Part shown: positions 44,888 through 54,073 of the stretch, piece after piece
How the letters are laid out: every line of letters starts with the position of its first letter
Position numbering within the stretch: the first letter of the stretch is position 1
From: Xanthocytophaga agilis
Lineage (GTDB): Bacteria > Bacteroidota > Bacteroidia > Cytophagales > 172606-1
NCBI RefSeq assembly: GCF_030068605.1
Contig: NZ_JASJOU010000001.1
Location: 1,054,001-1,118,000, forward strand
DNA: 64,000 nt
Direction of reading: 5' to 3'
Notes under the pieces: model-generated
Database searches by the model: none
Told to the model about the DNA's origin: nothing
What the model saw: the letters and a program-made list of their open reading frames with translations, nothing else
Program-made: the position numbers and the translations under genes

Positions 44888-45607
44888 TTAAGAAGCATCA
44901 TTCATCACTAATTCAATATTTTTCAAAATGTCATCACTTTGAAGATCTGTAAATTTTACCCCTATAATATGCTGATCTTCTATAGTTTGCTTTAAGCGCT
45001 CACTCACAACTATTTGTCCTTGCAAAGCAAACATATCATATATGATTCCTGGCTTAAAAAAGGCCTTAATCAGTTTTAAACCAGACTTTCGTTCCTTACG
45101 TTCTTGCTTATCTCTGAGCTTATAGCCTTCTATTGATATTATCTCTCCTGGTTTTAAGATTTCGTCTGGAATATTCTGCCCATATTTAAAAACGCCAAAT
45201 ACAGATTTATTATACTCTATATCTTCAAGTGTATTTTGGATAAAATGAAAGACATAATAAGAATGTTTTTGCCATTCATCATCTCGCACATATGCTTCAT
45301 AGAAACGATGAGGAGGAAGAAGAAATGTTTGTTTCTCCAATATCCCTTTTAATTGCGGGGAAATAATTAAACAATATGCCCATGCCCGTCCCAACCCCCA
45401 TGAATAAAAATCTCGCAGGCCTCTTACATGACCATCAAGTTCTCTATCGAATGGTAATTTTAATCTAATTAATTCGTTATTAGGCTCATAAAAATTATCA
45501 AAAGAAAACAAATTTTGATAGTAGTCTCTATCTACTTCCACATCATTTGTTTGCACTTCAAATGGATTATTATCAATAAAGTCTGAGTCTACTTTAAAGT
45601 AAATCAT
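44888..45607 (-). CDS. Imm11/Imm43-like immunity protein paired with the large toxin
   Basis: A 239-residue cytoplasmic protein, starting 9 bp after the toxin stop codon, the standard position for the cognate immunity gene. The C-terminal region (MFALQGQIVVSERLKQTI, then EDQHIIGVKFTDLQ) is the F-x-L-x-G-x-I-V-S-x-R-L-K pattern of Imm11/Imm43-like (DUF1629-type) proteins. The central stretch HSYYVFHFIQNTLEDIEYNK fits too. It presumably binds the AHH nuclease tip and prevents self-poisoning. The exact Imm family number is uncertain. Confidence 0.8.
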   Translation of the reverse strand: MIYFKVDSDFIDNNPFEVQTNDVEVDRDYYQNLFSFDNFYEPNNELIRLKLPFDRELDGHVRGLRDFYSWGLGRAWAYCLIISPQLKGILEKQTFLLPPHRFYEAYVRDDEWQKHSYYVFHFIQNTLEDIEYNKSVFGVFKYGQNIPDEILKPGEIISIEGYKLRDKQERKERKSGLKLIKAFFKPGIIYDMFALQGQIVVSERLKQTIEDQHIIGVKFTDLQSDDILKNIELVMNDAS

Positions 45608-45616
45608 TGTCTAATA

Positions 45617-48600
45617 TTAAGGTTGGTACAATTCATTTATTTTAATTCCATTCACGATACTTTTTTTGTTAATGTTGTTCTTCACATCACTTATTAAGGA
45701 TTTTAGATTCTCATGATAGTTTTCTACTATATCTGCTATTTCGTCCTGAGTTAGCATCGCCGGATTTCTACCTGATAATATATCATTAAATGAGTCTTGT
45801 AGTTTTTTTGCAATATATTGATTATATGTATCATGAGAAGCATGGACTCCATTGGGTAATTCTTTTGTAAATTTTTCAACCCATATGCCATTTTCTATTC
45901 CATTAAAATCCAAACAATTGCTATTACAATGATTAAAATACCACTGTAACTCTGGAGAGTTTTCTAGTAATTCTTTAGGGATGATATGATGAGCTTCAAA
46001 ACGGGTACTTAAGAAATCATTGATTGTTAAATTAGGATATCTCTTTTTGTATTCTTCATAAACCTGTTTCAGTTCTCTTTCAAATGGGTCGGTCAGTTCA
46101 CTTATATTTCTAGCCAGTATAGTATTCATCTTATCTTTCATTGCTGTACGTAAAGCATATTCAGCCTTTGCCAATTCATCTCCACACTTACTGCATACAG
46201 CTTTCACTGCTTTCTTTATATTTCGTTTTGTTGCTTGTACAAAATCATCTGCTTTCGTCAGATACCAATCATATGTACTACTAACAGGATCAGTAAATCG
46301 CTCAGTTAATTGTATTTTCGGTGCAGCAATTTCAAGACTACTTAGATCTAGCAAGGGTGACTTAAACTTTGTATCTGCAGGCAGATTGGCTGTATTAAGT
46401 TTTTCAATAATTCGAAAAGCAATCCACTCTTCACATTCTGTTGTATTTTTACCCATCAGTACCAACAAACCTTTTGCACTTTCATCTGTGTATTTACCTA
46501 AGAAATCGTTAATACCCTGAAATACTTTTTTCATTTCTAAACCAGTCCGGTTACCTATTTTTATCCGACTTCCAATATCTTTATAACTATCAGCTATTTT
46601 AGAAAGAGTTTGCTTATCAACTTTTTTTAAAAGTGTAGTTACTATCTCCAAATCCGCAAAAGAAATTCGTAAAGATGTTCGGTTCTTTAGAACTTCCCAA
46701 GCTCTTACATCCAGATCGCCATTATCAAACTTGTTCAACAAATCGGCATTATTCTCAAAATCCTTTACAAATTCGTTAAACAGGTGCTCATCGGAAAACT
46801 TACTTTTTAGACTGGTCAATAGTTCACAGATAGTTTTTACCACCATTCCCTGTTGTCCAACCAGATAGGCATCAAATTGCTCTACTTTCAGATTATAGAC
46901 TGTAGCAGAAGTATCGACAATAGCCACACTATCTACTGCAACTGCCTGGGCTTCTGGCACAAATACGGCACTGGAAGCGAGCATCACAGAAGCAACTGCC
47001 TTTCTGAGCCACATACCCTTGCGAAGATTCCCTGCTGAAATTGTTTTTCCATCCGCACCCACAAACGGATGAGTCACTGTGCTCCAGATAGTATCTTTGC
47101 CAGCCAAAATACGGACCAGACGGCTTACCTGATTGCGACTGATAGAGACTATTTTTTGCAGAGCAGTTTCGCCACTACATACACGTTGAGCTACTACCGT
47201 TTCCCCTACCTGCAAATCCCCTATTGGACGCGTTTGACCACTTTCACTTACCCATACGGGCGTCGAAGCTACAAAACAAAATCCGCCACTACAACCCAGA
47301 TTCCCATTTCTATCTCGGGTAAGACCAAAACCATCAATAGGTTCCTGTGAATTAGGGGGCAGGATTCTGCCATCGGCTATCACCTCCACTGTCTCGGTGG
47401 GATTATCATTCATTCGTTTGGCTACCAGATCTCCCTTTGAGGTAATGGTAGCAAAATCTTTTTCTATATGGGTATTATCTACATATGAAAGCGTATAATC
47501 GGCTCCCGAGGAGTATACATGCAACTTGTTGCCCAGACCCTGCAGCCACTTTTTGCTGTTGCTGTAGGTATCCTTCAGCAAGCCAAATACACTGGACAGA
47601 TTGGTGACCAGACGAAGACTTTTTCCGGAAATGTCTACCAGTGCTTCATTGCCATTGTCCAGTCTGGCAATGCCATATCCGTCTGCATCGGTCTGCACAG
47701 TACCATCAGCATCGGTTAGCAGGGTCTGTATACGGGTAGGACGAGTGGAATTGTCATCTGTCGGAACGTTTTCAATGACAGTATACGACTTGCCTGCTTT
47801 GTCAGTCACCACACTATGGCGCAGGCTACTCAACTCATGCAGTACCTGCCCCTCACTATTTAAGAGCTGAAAGTATTTTTTGGCATCACTCCAGCTGATA
47901 CGCATAAAACCTTTGCCAAATACATAGGCACCACGTATGCCCGATGAAGCCACCCGTAAAGCTAATCCGGATGCTCTCAGTAGCTGACTAAACACATCCA
48001 GCTCATCAAGAAAATTCAGAAAAGCAGCAATTTTAGTCCCCTTGGTAGCCGCCAGAATGGGCACCACAAACGTAACTACATCGAAGGCAAAAGAACCTAT
48101 CTTGGCACCTATCTGATAGGCATTGCAATCCACGCCATCACAGGTTACAAACATTTTCCAGAATGCTTCCACAATACATTTTCCCTGAATCAGGGCAAAT
48201 CCCTCTAATTGCACCAACCCTCTGGCTACTGGATTGAGCTGATCTGTAGCCATATAGATCAGGTGTACAATATCCTTATTATCTCCTACACATTTGGCCA
48301 TCAGCTTGGTGATTCCATCAAAAAAGGCTTTGATCTCCTCTTTTTCAGGCCAGTCTATGATAAAATCAGCAAAGCTGGCTGCCGTTCGGGGCAATGATTC
48401 GAGCAGATTGATAAATCCATTATAAAATCCACAGACAACGGCAAACTTGAATTGCGAAAAATCAATATCTGTAACACCAGCACTTACAAGCAATTTCTCC
48501 AAAGGTGTCGAAAAAGTAACCACAGATACACCGGTGAACTGAAATACGACATACAGAATATCTGTGTACTGTTCATGTTTGGGATTGTAATACTTTTCTG

Positions 48601-49909
48601 GAATTTTGGCATGAGAAATCAGATCAGCCCACATATTTACGGATTGTACAAAATAAAACCGATACATATCTTTGGCATAACTTCCCATGTCCCGTTCCCA
48701 GATAGTATTAATCAACAGTTTTCCCAGCTGATTTTTAGTGGCATAATCTACCTGTAACCCATTATTGAGTACCTGATAGCGAGCTTCTATGGTTGATTCC
48801 TTTGTAAAATCTATCCAGAATACCCATACCGAATTGGGCAAACTGGCTATATAATCATCAATGGCCTTCTTGTCTACCTGTGAAGTACGCCAATCTGTTG
48901 TGATCACCCGAACAGGCAACTGGGTATTCTCTGCCAGCAATTTGTTCAGATCCTGTTCATCGCTATCGAGTACCTTGGCAAAATCATAGACAAGCTTTCC
49001 GGTGTTCTTCATCAGATTTTGAGCAGGATTCTCACTACCTAAACGCTCCATTAACTTTCCCAAAAAGGATAAGCTACTTTTCGTACTTACAGAAAAATTA
49101 ATCCACTGTTTGGCAATCACACCGTAATCTCCAAAACCAGACAAATACAACTCCGACCCAGCCAGAATATCGGCAACACTGGAACGTAACCACTCACTAC
49201 GGTCTCCATTAAAGTCCTGCCACAAATCAACTTTTGGTTTTTTCACCTGCCAGGCACTCTTAAAAGCCCGATCCACCACGATTTCACTTTCTCCATAAAT
49301 ACTGGCAGAAGGTTTTGCTGGTCCATTGCCATCTGGTGTTATGGTAATAGCCGTGCGAATCAGTTCAATCCCAAACAATACAATTTTTTTTTCACCCGGA
49401 TATTCCCGCTCCAGCAGTTGCAGGTGAGCAAACTGTAACGAACGAAATGTTTTTTCAATGAGTTTAGGATTATCTTTTTGTTTGTTCAGATCTGCCAGTG
49501 CCTTCATATCTACTTCCACTTCATCAGGCATATACATCTCAGGCAGGTAATATCTTCCGGTACATACAAATACCTTTACCTTATCCTGTTTCTTATGAAA
49601 GGCCTCCAATTGTTCTTCCACCTCTTTTCCTGCCTGTTCTGAGAAAAACCATTTTCCTGTATTAATAGGATTATCAGAAAGTAAAGGGACTTTACTATCT
49701 GACTTTCCTGCACTAAAGATGTATTGTCCTTTTCCATAGACTCCTTTTTTCTCCTGCTCGTGTGTATGTCGGAGAAAGTCTTCAAACTGTCTGAGTTCCT
49801 CTTTATAAAGGCTATCAGCAGGCAGGGTAAATGCCAGACAGGGATTTGTCAGAGCACTTATCCAGACACTAACAAATAAAATCAGTATTTCTTTTATGCG
49901 TAAAACCAT
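45617..49909 (-). CDS. Polymorphic toxin: Sec signal, Hint domain, C-terminal AHH-type HNH nuclease
   Basis: A 1430-residue secreted toxin. Residues 1-27 are a Sec signal (WISALTNPCLAF). Residues about 28-860 are a region with no known domain, ending in a beta-rich part. A Hint autoprocessing domain spans about 872-1030: CSGGFCFVASTPVW (nucleophile cysteine), ETVVAQRVCSGE, WSTVTHPFVGADGKTIS and the closing YNLKVEQFDAYLVG. After it come a helical linker and an HNH nuclease near residues 1300-1385: FEAHHIIPKEL, then NGIWVEKFTKELPNGVHASH, the AHH type. Hint proteins release the toxin tip by self-cleavage. It is the fourth gene of an operon with surface and barrel proteins and has no T9SS sorting domain. 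Confidence 0.88.
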   Translation of the reverse strand: MVLRIKEILILFVSVWISALTNPCLAFTLPADSLYKEELRQFEDFLRHTHEQEKKGVYGKGQYIFSAGKSDSKVPLLSDNPINTGKWFFSEQAGKEVEEQLEAFHKKQDKVKVFVCTGRYYLPEMYMPDEVEVDMKALADLNKQKDNPKLIEKTFRSLQFAHLQLLEREYPGEKKIVLFGIELIRTAITITPDGNGPAKPSASIYGESEIVVDRAFKSAWQVKKPKVDLWQDFNGDRSEWLRSSVADILAGSELYLSGFGDYGVIAKQWINFSVSTKSSLSFLGKLMERLGSENPAQNLMKNTGKLVYDFAKVLDSDEQDLNKLLAENTQLPVRVITTDWRTSQVDKKAIDDYIASLPNSVWVFWIDFTKESTIEARYQVLNNGLQVDYATKNQLGKLLINTIWERDMGSYAKDMYRFYFVQSVNMWADLISHAKIPEKYYNPKHEQYTDILYVVFQFTGVSVVTFSTPLEKLLVSAGVTDIDFSQFKFAVVCGFYNGFINLLESLPRTAASFADFIIDWPEKEEIKAFFDGITKLMAKCVGDNKDIVHLIYMATDQLNPVARGLVQLEGFALIQGKCIVEAFWKMFVTCDGVDCNAYQIGAKIGSFAFDVVTFVVPILAATKGTKIAAFLNFLDELDVFSQLLRASGLALRVASSGIRGAYVFGKGFMRISWSDAKKYFQLLNSEGQVLHELSSLRHSVVTDKAGKSYTVIENVPTDDNSTRPTRIQTLLTDADGTVQTDADGYGIARLDNGNEALVDISGKSLRLVTNLSSVFGLLKDTYSNSKKWLQGLGNKLHVYSSGADYTLSYVDNTHIEKDFATITSKGDLVAKRMNDNPTETVEVIADGRILPPNSQEPIDGFGLTRDRNGNLGCSGGFCFVASTPVWVSESGQTRPIGDLQVGETVVAQRVCSGETALQKIVSISRNQVSRLVRILAGKDTIWSTVTHPFVGADGKTISAGNLRKGMWLRKAVASVMLASSAVFVPEAQAVAVDSVAIVDTSATVYNLKVEQFDAYLVGQQGMVVKTICELLTSLKSKFSDEHLFNEFVKDFENNADLLNKFDNGDLDVRAWEVLKNRTSLRISFADLEIVTTLLKKVDKQTLSKIADSYKDIGSRIKIGNRTGLEMKKVFQGINDFLGKYTDESAKGLLVLMGKNTTECEEWIAFRIIEKLNTANLPADTKFKSPLLDLSSLEIAAPKIQLTERFTDPVSSTYDWYLTKADDFVQATKRNIKKAVKAVCSKCGDELAKAEYALRTAMKDKMNTILARNISELTDPFERELKQVYEEYKKRYPNLTINDFLSTRFEAHHIIPKELLENSPELQWYFNHCNSNCLDFNGIENGIWVEKFTKELPNGVHASHDTYNQYIAKKLQDSFNDILSGRNPAMLTQDEIADIVENYHENLKSLISDVKNNINKKSIVNGIKINELYQP

Positions 49910-49939
49910 ATATATAAATACAATAGCATGAAGGCATTT

Positions 49940-52270
49940 CTATTTTGAAAAACTATTCCAGTAGGAATAGATGTATTGATTAATATTCTTCTGGATTTGC
50001 TGTTTGGCAATTTGTATTTGTTTCTCTTCACTGGTTCCATCGTCCTGGAGTTTCTTCAATGTATCTGCCAGTGTTTCAGAATTTTCAGTTACCAGCAAGG
50101 CCAGTTCTTTGCATTTTTTGCGGGTATCATAGACTTTATCCGCAAAACCATAAATAACTTTTGTATAGAAATACGCAATAGAAGCCTTTGCCAGCTTTCC
50201 AGCGTTAACAATGGATTCATCTTCTGTATTATCTGTAGAAATAGTGTTCTGACTTTCTCCAGCAAAGAAATATTTCTGACTCAGCGAAGCCGTATCTACA
50301 TCGGTCAGAACCTCCTGTGTGGAAATAGCTTTTTCACTCAAAGACACATAAGAGGTTGTTATACTGTCTTTTTTGGCACTTGCCTCCTGTTTCAACTCTT
50401 TCAAAGCTTTCAATACAACAGAGGCAACGGCATTGCTTACTCCTGTAACATCAATTTCAGGCAATCCACCTCCAGGCACTTTGACAGGGTCTTTGCCACT
50501 TTCCACTATCCACTGATCTCCATTCTTGTCTTCGACAATCAGGGGTTTATCCAGTTGCTGAGGTATCTCCTGTGTACGAGCCGTGTAGGCTTTGCCTTTC
50601 TCATCTACCAGGGTCACCTTTCCATCTGATCCTACCTGAATGTCAGCAATGGCAATATTATCATAAAGCGCTATCTTATCGGAAAACTCGTAGTCTGCAT
50701 ACTTTTCCTGGTTTTCTTCCTGCTGTTTGGAAAGCGTTCTGGCCGAATCTCTGGCTGCCTGGTTGGCTAGGGTCTGATCTACCCACTCTTCAATCGGCAT
50801 AGTCAGAAAGTAGATCGTTCCTCTGGTAACCTCACGGTTTTCATTCACATACACATTCTCAAACTTTACCCCAAAGCTGGCTCCTGCCAGAAACCCAACC
50901 GCTACCCTGCCCTCTCCACTGTAATATCCATCCTGACCATTGGCCTGTCTCACTTCCGTTAGGGTGATGTCCAGACTGCGGGCAGTGATTGATTCATTGA
51001 CAAGCAGATTACGCAGCGGTTCTCCCAGTTGCTGAGCGGTCTGACTGGTCGAATCACCACACTGCACTGCTACTCTCTCTGGGGTTTTAAAAGTGGTAAT
51101 GGCTGAGTACGGACCCATAAAGCCCTCTTTTTTTCCCTGAATACGGGCTTCGTATTCAGTATTGGCGGCCAGATCAAATACTTTTACATAGGCAGAATCT
51201 TTCTCCTCAATGCGGTTCCATTCATAGCCGTCTCCTTTCTTTTTATATTCGATCCGGTAGGAATCAAACTGAGCTGCATCCTGAGTCCAGCTCATCTGTG
51301 CCCGTCGATAGGTCTGGGCTTCTACTCGAAAGTTTTGTACCTGTCCCAGGGTAAAGGTGGCTTTGTTGCCTCCATACAAAAACGAACACACTTCACTGTA
51401 TCCGTTGTTGCGAAAGGCATCTTTGCCCTCCTTGTCGATAGCCCGTACCCGCCAGACATACTCCATTGAATCAATCAGCATGGGTTCACTCAGCCCATAG
51501 ACGAGTTGGGTAAAGTCGGTTCGGGTGGCAAAGATGGGAGTTGAAGTCTGGACTACATTGTTTATATTTCGCCCTTTGATACGGTTTTCATACAGCGAAA
51601 ACTCATACTCAGTGTTGGCTGCCGAAGTGGGTGAAGCTGTATTGCGGGGCAACCACGAAAAGATAATCTGCTGGGGATCGCGGGCAGTGACCCTACTTCC
51701 ACAGGCAGGTGTATTGATGAGCGGGGGTTCATTTTTGGAAAGAAAATACATGGCACAGCCAGCATTGGATACAGCCACATCCTGACGGCGGTAATCATAA
51801 GCTGTAAAGCAGAAGGTATAACTTCCTTCCGGCAGTGTCTTTGTTTTCTCATACTGATTCCGGTCCATCCCGATAAAGGTCAGGTTTCGGCTGTCGACAT
51901 AAGCTGCCAGGTCGGCTCCTGACAGAATGGTTGGTGTGCCCGGCTCCAGGGTGATGGGCGGTGGCTGAAAGGAAGGCGCAGTCTGCAAAATCGTTTTGCC
52001 GTTGAGCTCTACCCGTAGCACCAGCCGAACCTGATATTCAGGCCGGGACAGATCACGCTGTAATACAATGACCCGGATTTTTTCATTGCCCTCACTGGCA
52101 TAATCAGCCAGATTAAGCGAATAAGGAGGTATCAGCTGGGTTGTCAGCTGCAACGGCTGAATCTGCTGGCCTACTGCCGGAAAAGTCAGCAGGCTACAGA
52201 CCAGCACCAGATACAGATACCTTATTTTTGTTTGTACTACATTCGCTTTCATGCGCTTGATATATCTCAT
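49940..52270 (-). CDS. TANFOR-domain and FN3 secreted protein
   Basis: A 776-residue protein with a signal peptide ending near FPAVGQQ (residue about 36). Residues about 38-300 match the TANFOR domain, known only in Bacteroidota: QLIPPYSLNLADYASEGNEK, then PPPITLEPGTPTILSGADLA, PEGSYTFCFTAYDYRRQDV, FSWLPRNTASPTSAANTEYE and the final RNNGYSEVCSFLYGG. A fibronectin type III domain follows (about 310-400). The remaining 370 residues are mostly alpha/beta and helical with no known family. The molecular function of TANFOR proteins is not established. It lies 14 bp after the barrel gene and 30 bp before the toxin gene, so all three are probably co-transcribed. Confidence 0.85.
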   Translation of the reverse strand: MRYIKRMKANVVQTKIRYLYLVLVCSLLTFPAVGQQIQPLQLTTQLIPPYSLNLADYASEGNEKIRVIVLQRDLSRPEYQVRLVLRVELNGKTILQTAPSFQPPPITLEPGTPTILSGADLAAYVDSRNLTFIGMDRNQYEKTKTLPEGSYTFCFTAYDYRRQDVAVSNAGCAMYFLSKNEPPLINTPACGSRVTARDPQQIIFSWLPRNTASPTSAANTEYEFSLYENRIKGRNINNVVQTSTPIFATRTDFTQLVYGLSEPMLIDSMEYVWRVRAIDKEGKDAFRNNGYSEVCSFLYGGNKATFTLGQVQNFRVEAQTYRRAQMSWTQDAAQFDSYRIEYKKKGDGYEWNRIEEKDSAYVKVFDLAANTEYEARIQGKKEGFMGPYSAITTFKTPERVAVQCGDSTSQTAQQLGEPLRNLLVNESITARSLDITLTEVRQANGQDGYYSGEGRVAVGFLAGASFGVKFENVYVNENREVTRGTIYFLTMPIEEWVDQTLANQAARDSARTLSKQQEENQEKYADYEFSDKIALYDNIAIADIQVGSDGKVTLVDEKGKAYTARTQEIPQQLDKPLIVEDKNGDQWIVESGKDPVKVPGGGLPEIDVTGVSNAVASVVLKALKELKQEASAKKDSITTSYVSLSEKAISTQEVLTDVDTASLSQKYFFAGESQNTISTDNTEDESIVNAGKLAKASIAYFYTKVIYGFADKVYDTRKKCKELALLVTENSETLADTLKKLQDDGTSEEKQIQIAKQQIQKNINQYIYSYWNSFSK

Positions 52271-52284
52271 GCAATATTCTTCTG

Positions 52285-54033
52285 TCAGAAGCTATAGGTA
52301 TAGCTCGAGTTAATGGTCCATTCCGTATATTTTTTGGAAGCTGTGGTATTGCTTGTTCCGGTGTCTGTTCCGGCAAACTTCTGCATCCGGTTTATACCCA
52401 GCATAGCATTGTGTCGTCCGGCCTGCTTTTCCCCTCCTGCTTTTTTAGGACTATAACTTAGGCTTAGCCGGTTGTTCCAGACAGGTCCGGAAGAAGCACC
52501 ATTGGCAGTGGTTTTGTTAAAGGAACTAGCCAGTGAACTACGCAAAGTTTTAGCCAGCAGACCTTTGGTAACGCTCAGGGTAGGTCCCCAGTAGAGACTG
52601 TTTACGGTGCTGGCATTGCTCAGGTAGTAGTTAAACGCTGTCGCCAGTGTCAGACTTTTGGGTGCCAGCGAATAGCTGTAGGCCACATTGCCTGTATAAA
52701 AGTCTGAAAGGTCATTGCCTTCTGCATACCCGGCATGGGTATTAGCCCGCTGATAGGACCCCATCAGCATAATGGACTGACGCTGGTTTTTGTCGCCAAA
52801 CGAATAGGTGGCTGTACCACTGGACGTCTGAGTTACCTGATAATAGTTAAGGGTGTCAAGTGTATTCTTATAATACGGATCTAGCTGAGGCCGCATATTG
52901 GTGTAACTCGAAAAGTTGGAGTAGTTTCCGGCAAAGTTCCAGTTCTCGTTAGGGGCATAGGTGGCATTCAAAGCTCCTACTACCCGTTTGGTGGTGGCAT
53001 TGCGGGTTTTGTCGAGATTGTTTTGCTGCAAACCGACATTGGCCGATAGGGTAAGTTTGTTCTGAAATAACTGCACGGCTGGCACAATGGTGATATTGCG
53101 CATATCGTTGTTGAAGTAATAAGCCCCTAATGTGGTATACTCAGGTGCAATGCGTTCGTACTTAACCTGCAGCTTATACCAGCTTCCCTGATACCCTACA
53201 CTTCCGTTAAATGCATCATAATACCGCTGGGTAGAGTTCTGAGGCAATAGTCCCTGAATCAGGTTATGATTGGCAATTGCAACGGTGTCTATGGATTCTT
53301 TGTTTTTACGAATGTCTGTGTTCAATGCCGACAAGCCGTATTCTCCTTCGATAAACAAGGCAGAGGTAACTTTCACGTGGCCTCCCAGGCTCACAGCTAT
53401 ATTCTGCTGAGGGGTAATCTGACTCTCCGGCAATACAAAAGGCAGGGAGTTTATATCATCTTTCGCCTGGAACAGGCTGACTGTAACAGTGTTGCCGTTG
53501 TTGTCGTAGCCTACTTTGAATCCATACCCCATCCGTTTGTAGGAGGCTTCGGTATATTGTGTAGAATCCTGAAGATTATAGGATACAGCCTTTTTCAAAC
53601 GGCCATACATGGCAGCAATCTTCCATTTGTCGGGAGTCACCTCTACACCTCCACCCAAGAAGGTATAGCCTGCCAGGGTATAAGGCGAAAAGGTCATGGA
53701 ACTATACCCGATATAGGTTTTCACCCATTTGTACTGAGGGGCAAAGCTGAACTGGTTAAAGGGCTGGGTGAAATTGCCACCAGCATTGCTATAACTAAAC
53801 GAAAGCGGCGCATTGTACCCAAACAAGTTCACATTGAGATTGCCGGACAAAAACCAGTTAAACGGATCACGACGGGCTTCGATGCTTTTGGCCGCATATC
53901 CGACAGCATTCAAATTCACAGAACCCGAAAGTTTGGCTCCTTTCTTGACGCCAATCTCTTCCAGGTTCTGTGCATTTATGACAAATGGAACAAAAAGCAG
54001 ATATAGAATAAAGGGTATATAAAGGTGTTTCAT
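52285..54033 (-). CDS. Predicted outer-membrane beta-barrel protein
   Basis: A 582-residue protein with a signal peptide ending in VINAQ (residue about 22). The body alternates short turns with amphipathic strands rich in Tyr, Phe, Asn, Ser and Gly, for example WFLSGNLNVNLFGYNAPLSF, GYKFVGGGVEV-like turns, and a terminal WTINSSYTYSF ending in phenylalanine. These are features of outer-membrane barrels, and the length suggests roughly 20 or more strands. No named family is recognised. It sits between the SprB-repeat protein and the TANFOR protein in one operon, so it could anchor or export the others; this is inferred from position. Confidence 0.7.
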   Translation of the reverse strand: MKHLYIPFILYLLFVPFVINAQNLEEIGVKKGAKLSGSVNLNAVGYAAKSIEARRDPFNWFLSGNLNVNLFGYNAPLSFSYSNAGGNFTQPFNQFSFAPQYKWVKTYIGYSSMTFSPYTLAGYTFLGGGVEVTPDKWKIAAMYGRLKKAVSYNLQDSTQYTEASYKRMGYGFKVGYDNNGNTVTVSLFQAKDDINSLPFVLPESQITPQQNIAVSLGGHVKVTSALFIEGEYGLSALNTDIRKNKESIDTVAIANHNLIQGLLPQNSTQRYYDAFNGSVGYQGSWYKLQVKYERIAPEYTTLGAYYFNNDMRNITIVPAVQLFQNKLTLSANVGLQQNNLDKTRNATTKRVVGALNATYAPNENWNFAGNYSNFSSYTNMRPQLDPYYKNTLDTLNYYQVTQTSSGTATYSFGDKNQRQSIMLMGSYQRANTHAGYAEGNDLSDFYTGNVAYSYSLAPKSLTLATAFNYYLSNASTVNSLYWGPTLSVTKGLLAKTLRSSLASSFNKTTANGASSGPVWNNRLSLSYSPKKAGGEKQAGRHNAMLGINRMQKFAGTDTGTSNTTASKKYTEWTINSSYTYSF

Positions 54034-54073
54034 CTACAATCGAAAATCAATAGTCAATCATTCACAGCCAGGC

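Noticed and set aside
49976-50629. Plus-strand open frame of 217 codons opposite the TANFOR gene
   Set aside because: Antisense shadow of a coding gene; cysteine- and phenylalanine-rich with no domain.
53266-54006. Plus-strand open frame of 246 codons opposite the barrel gene
   Set aside because: Antisense shadow; composition unlike a real protein.
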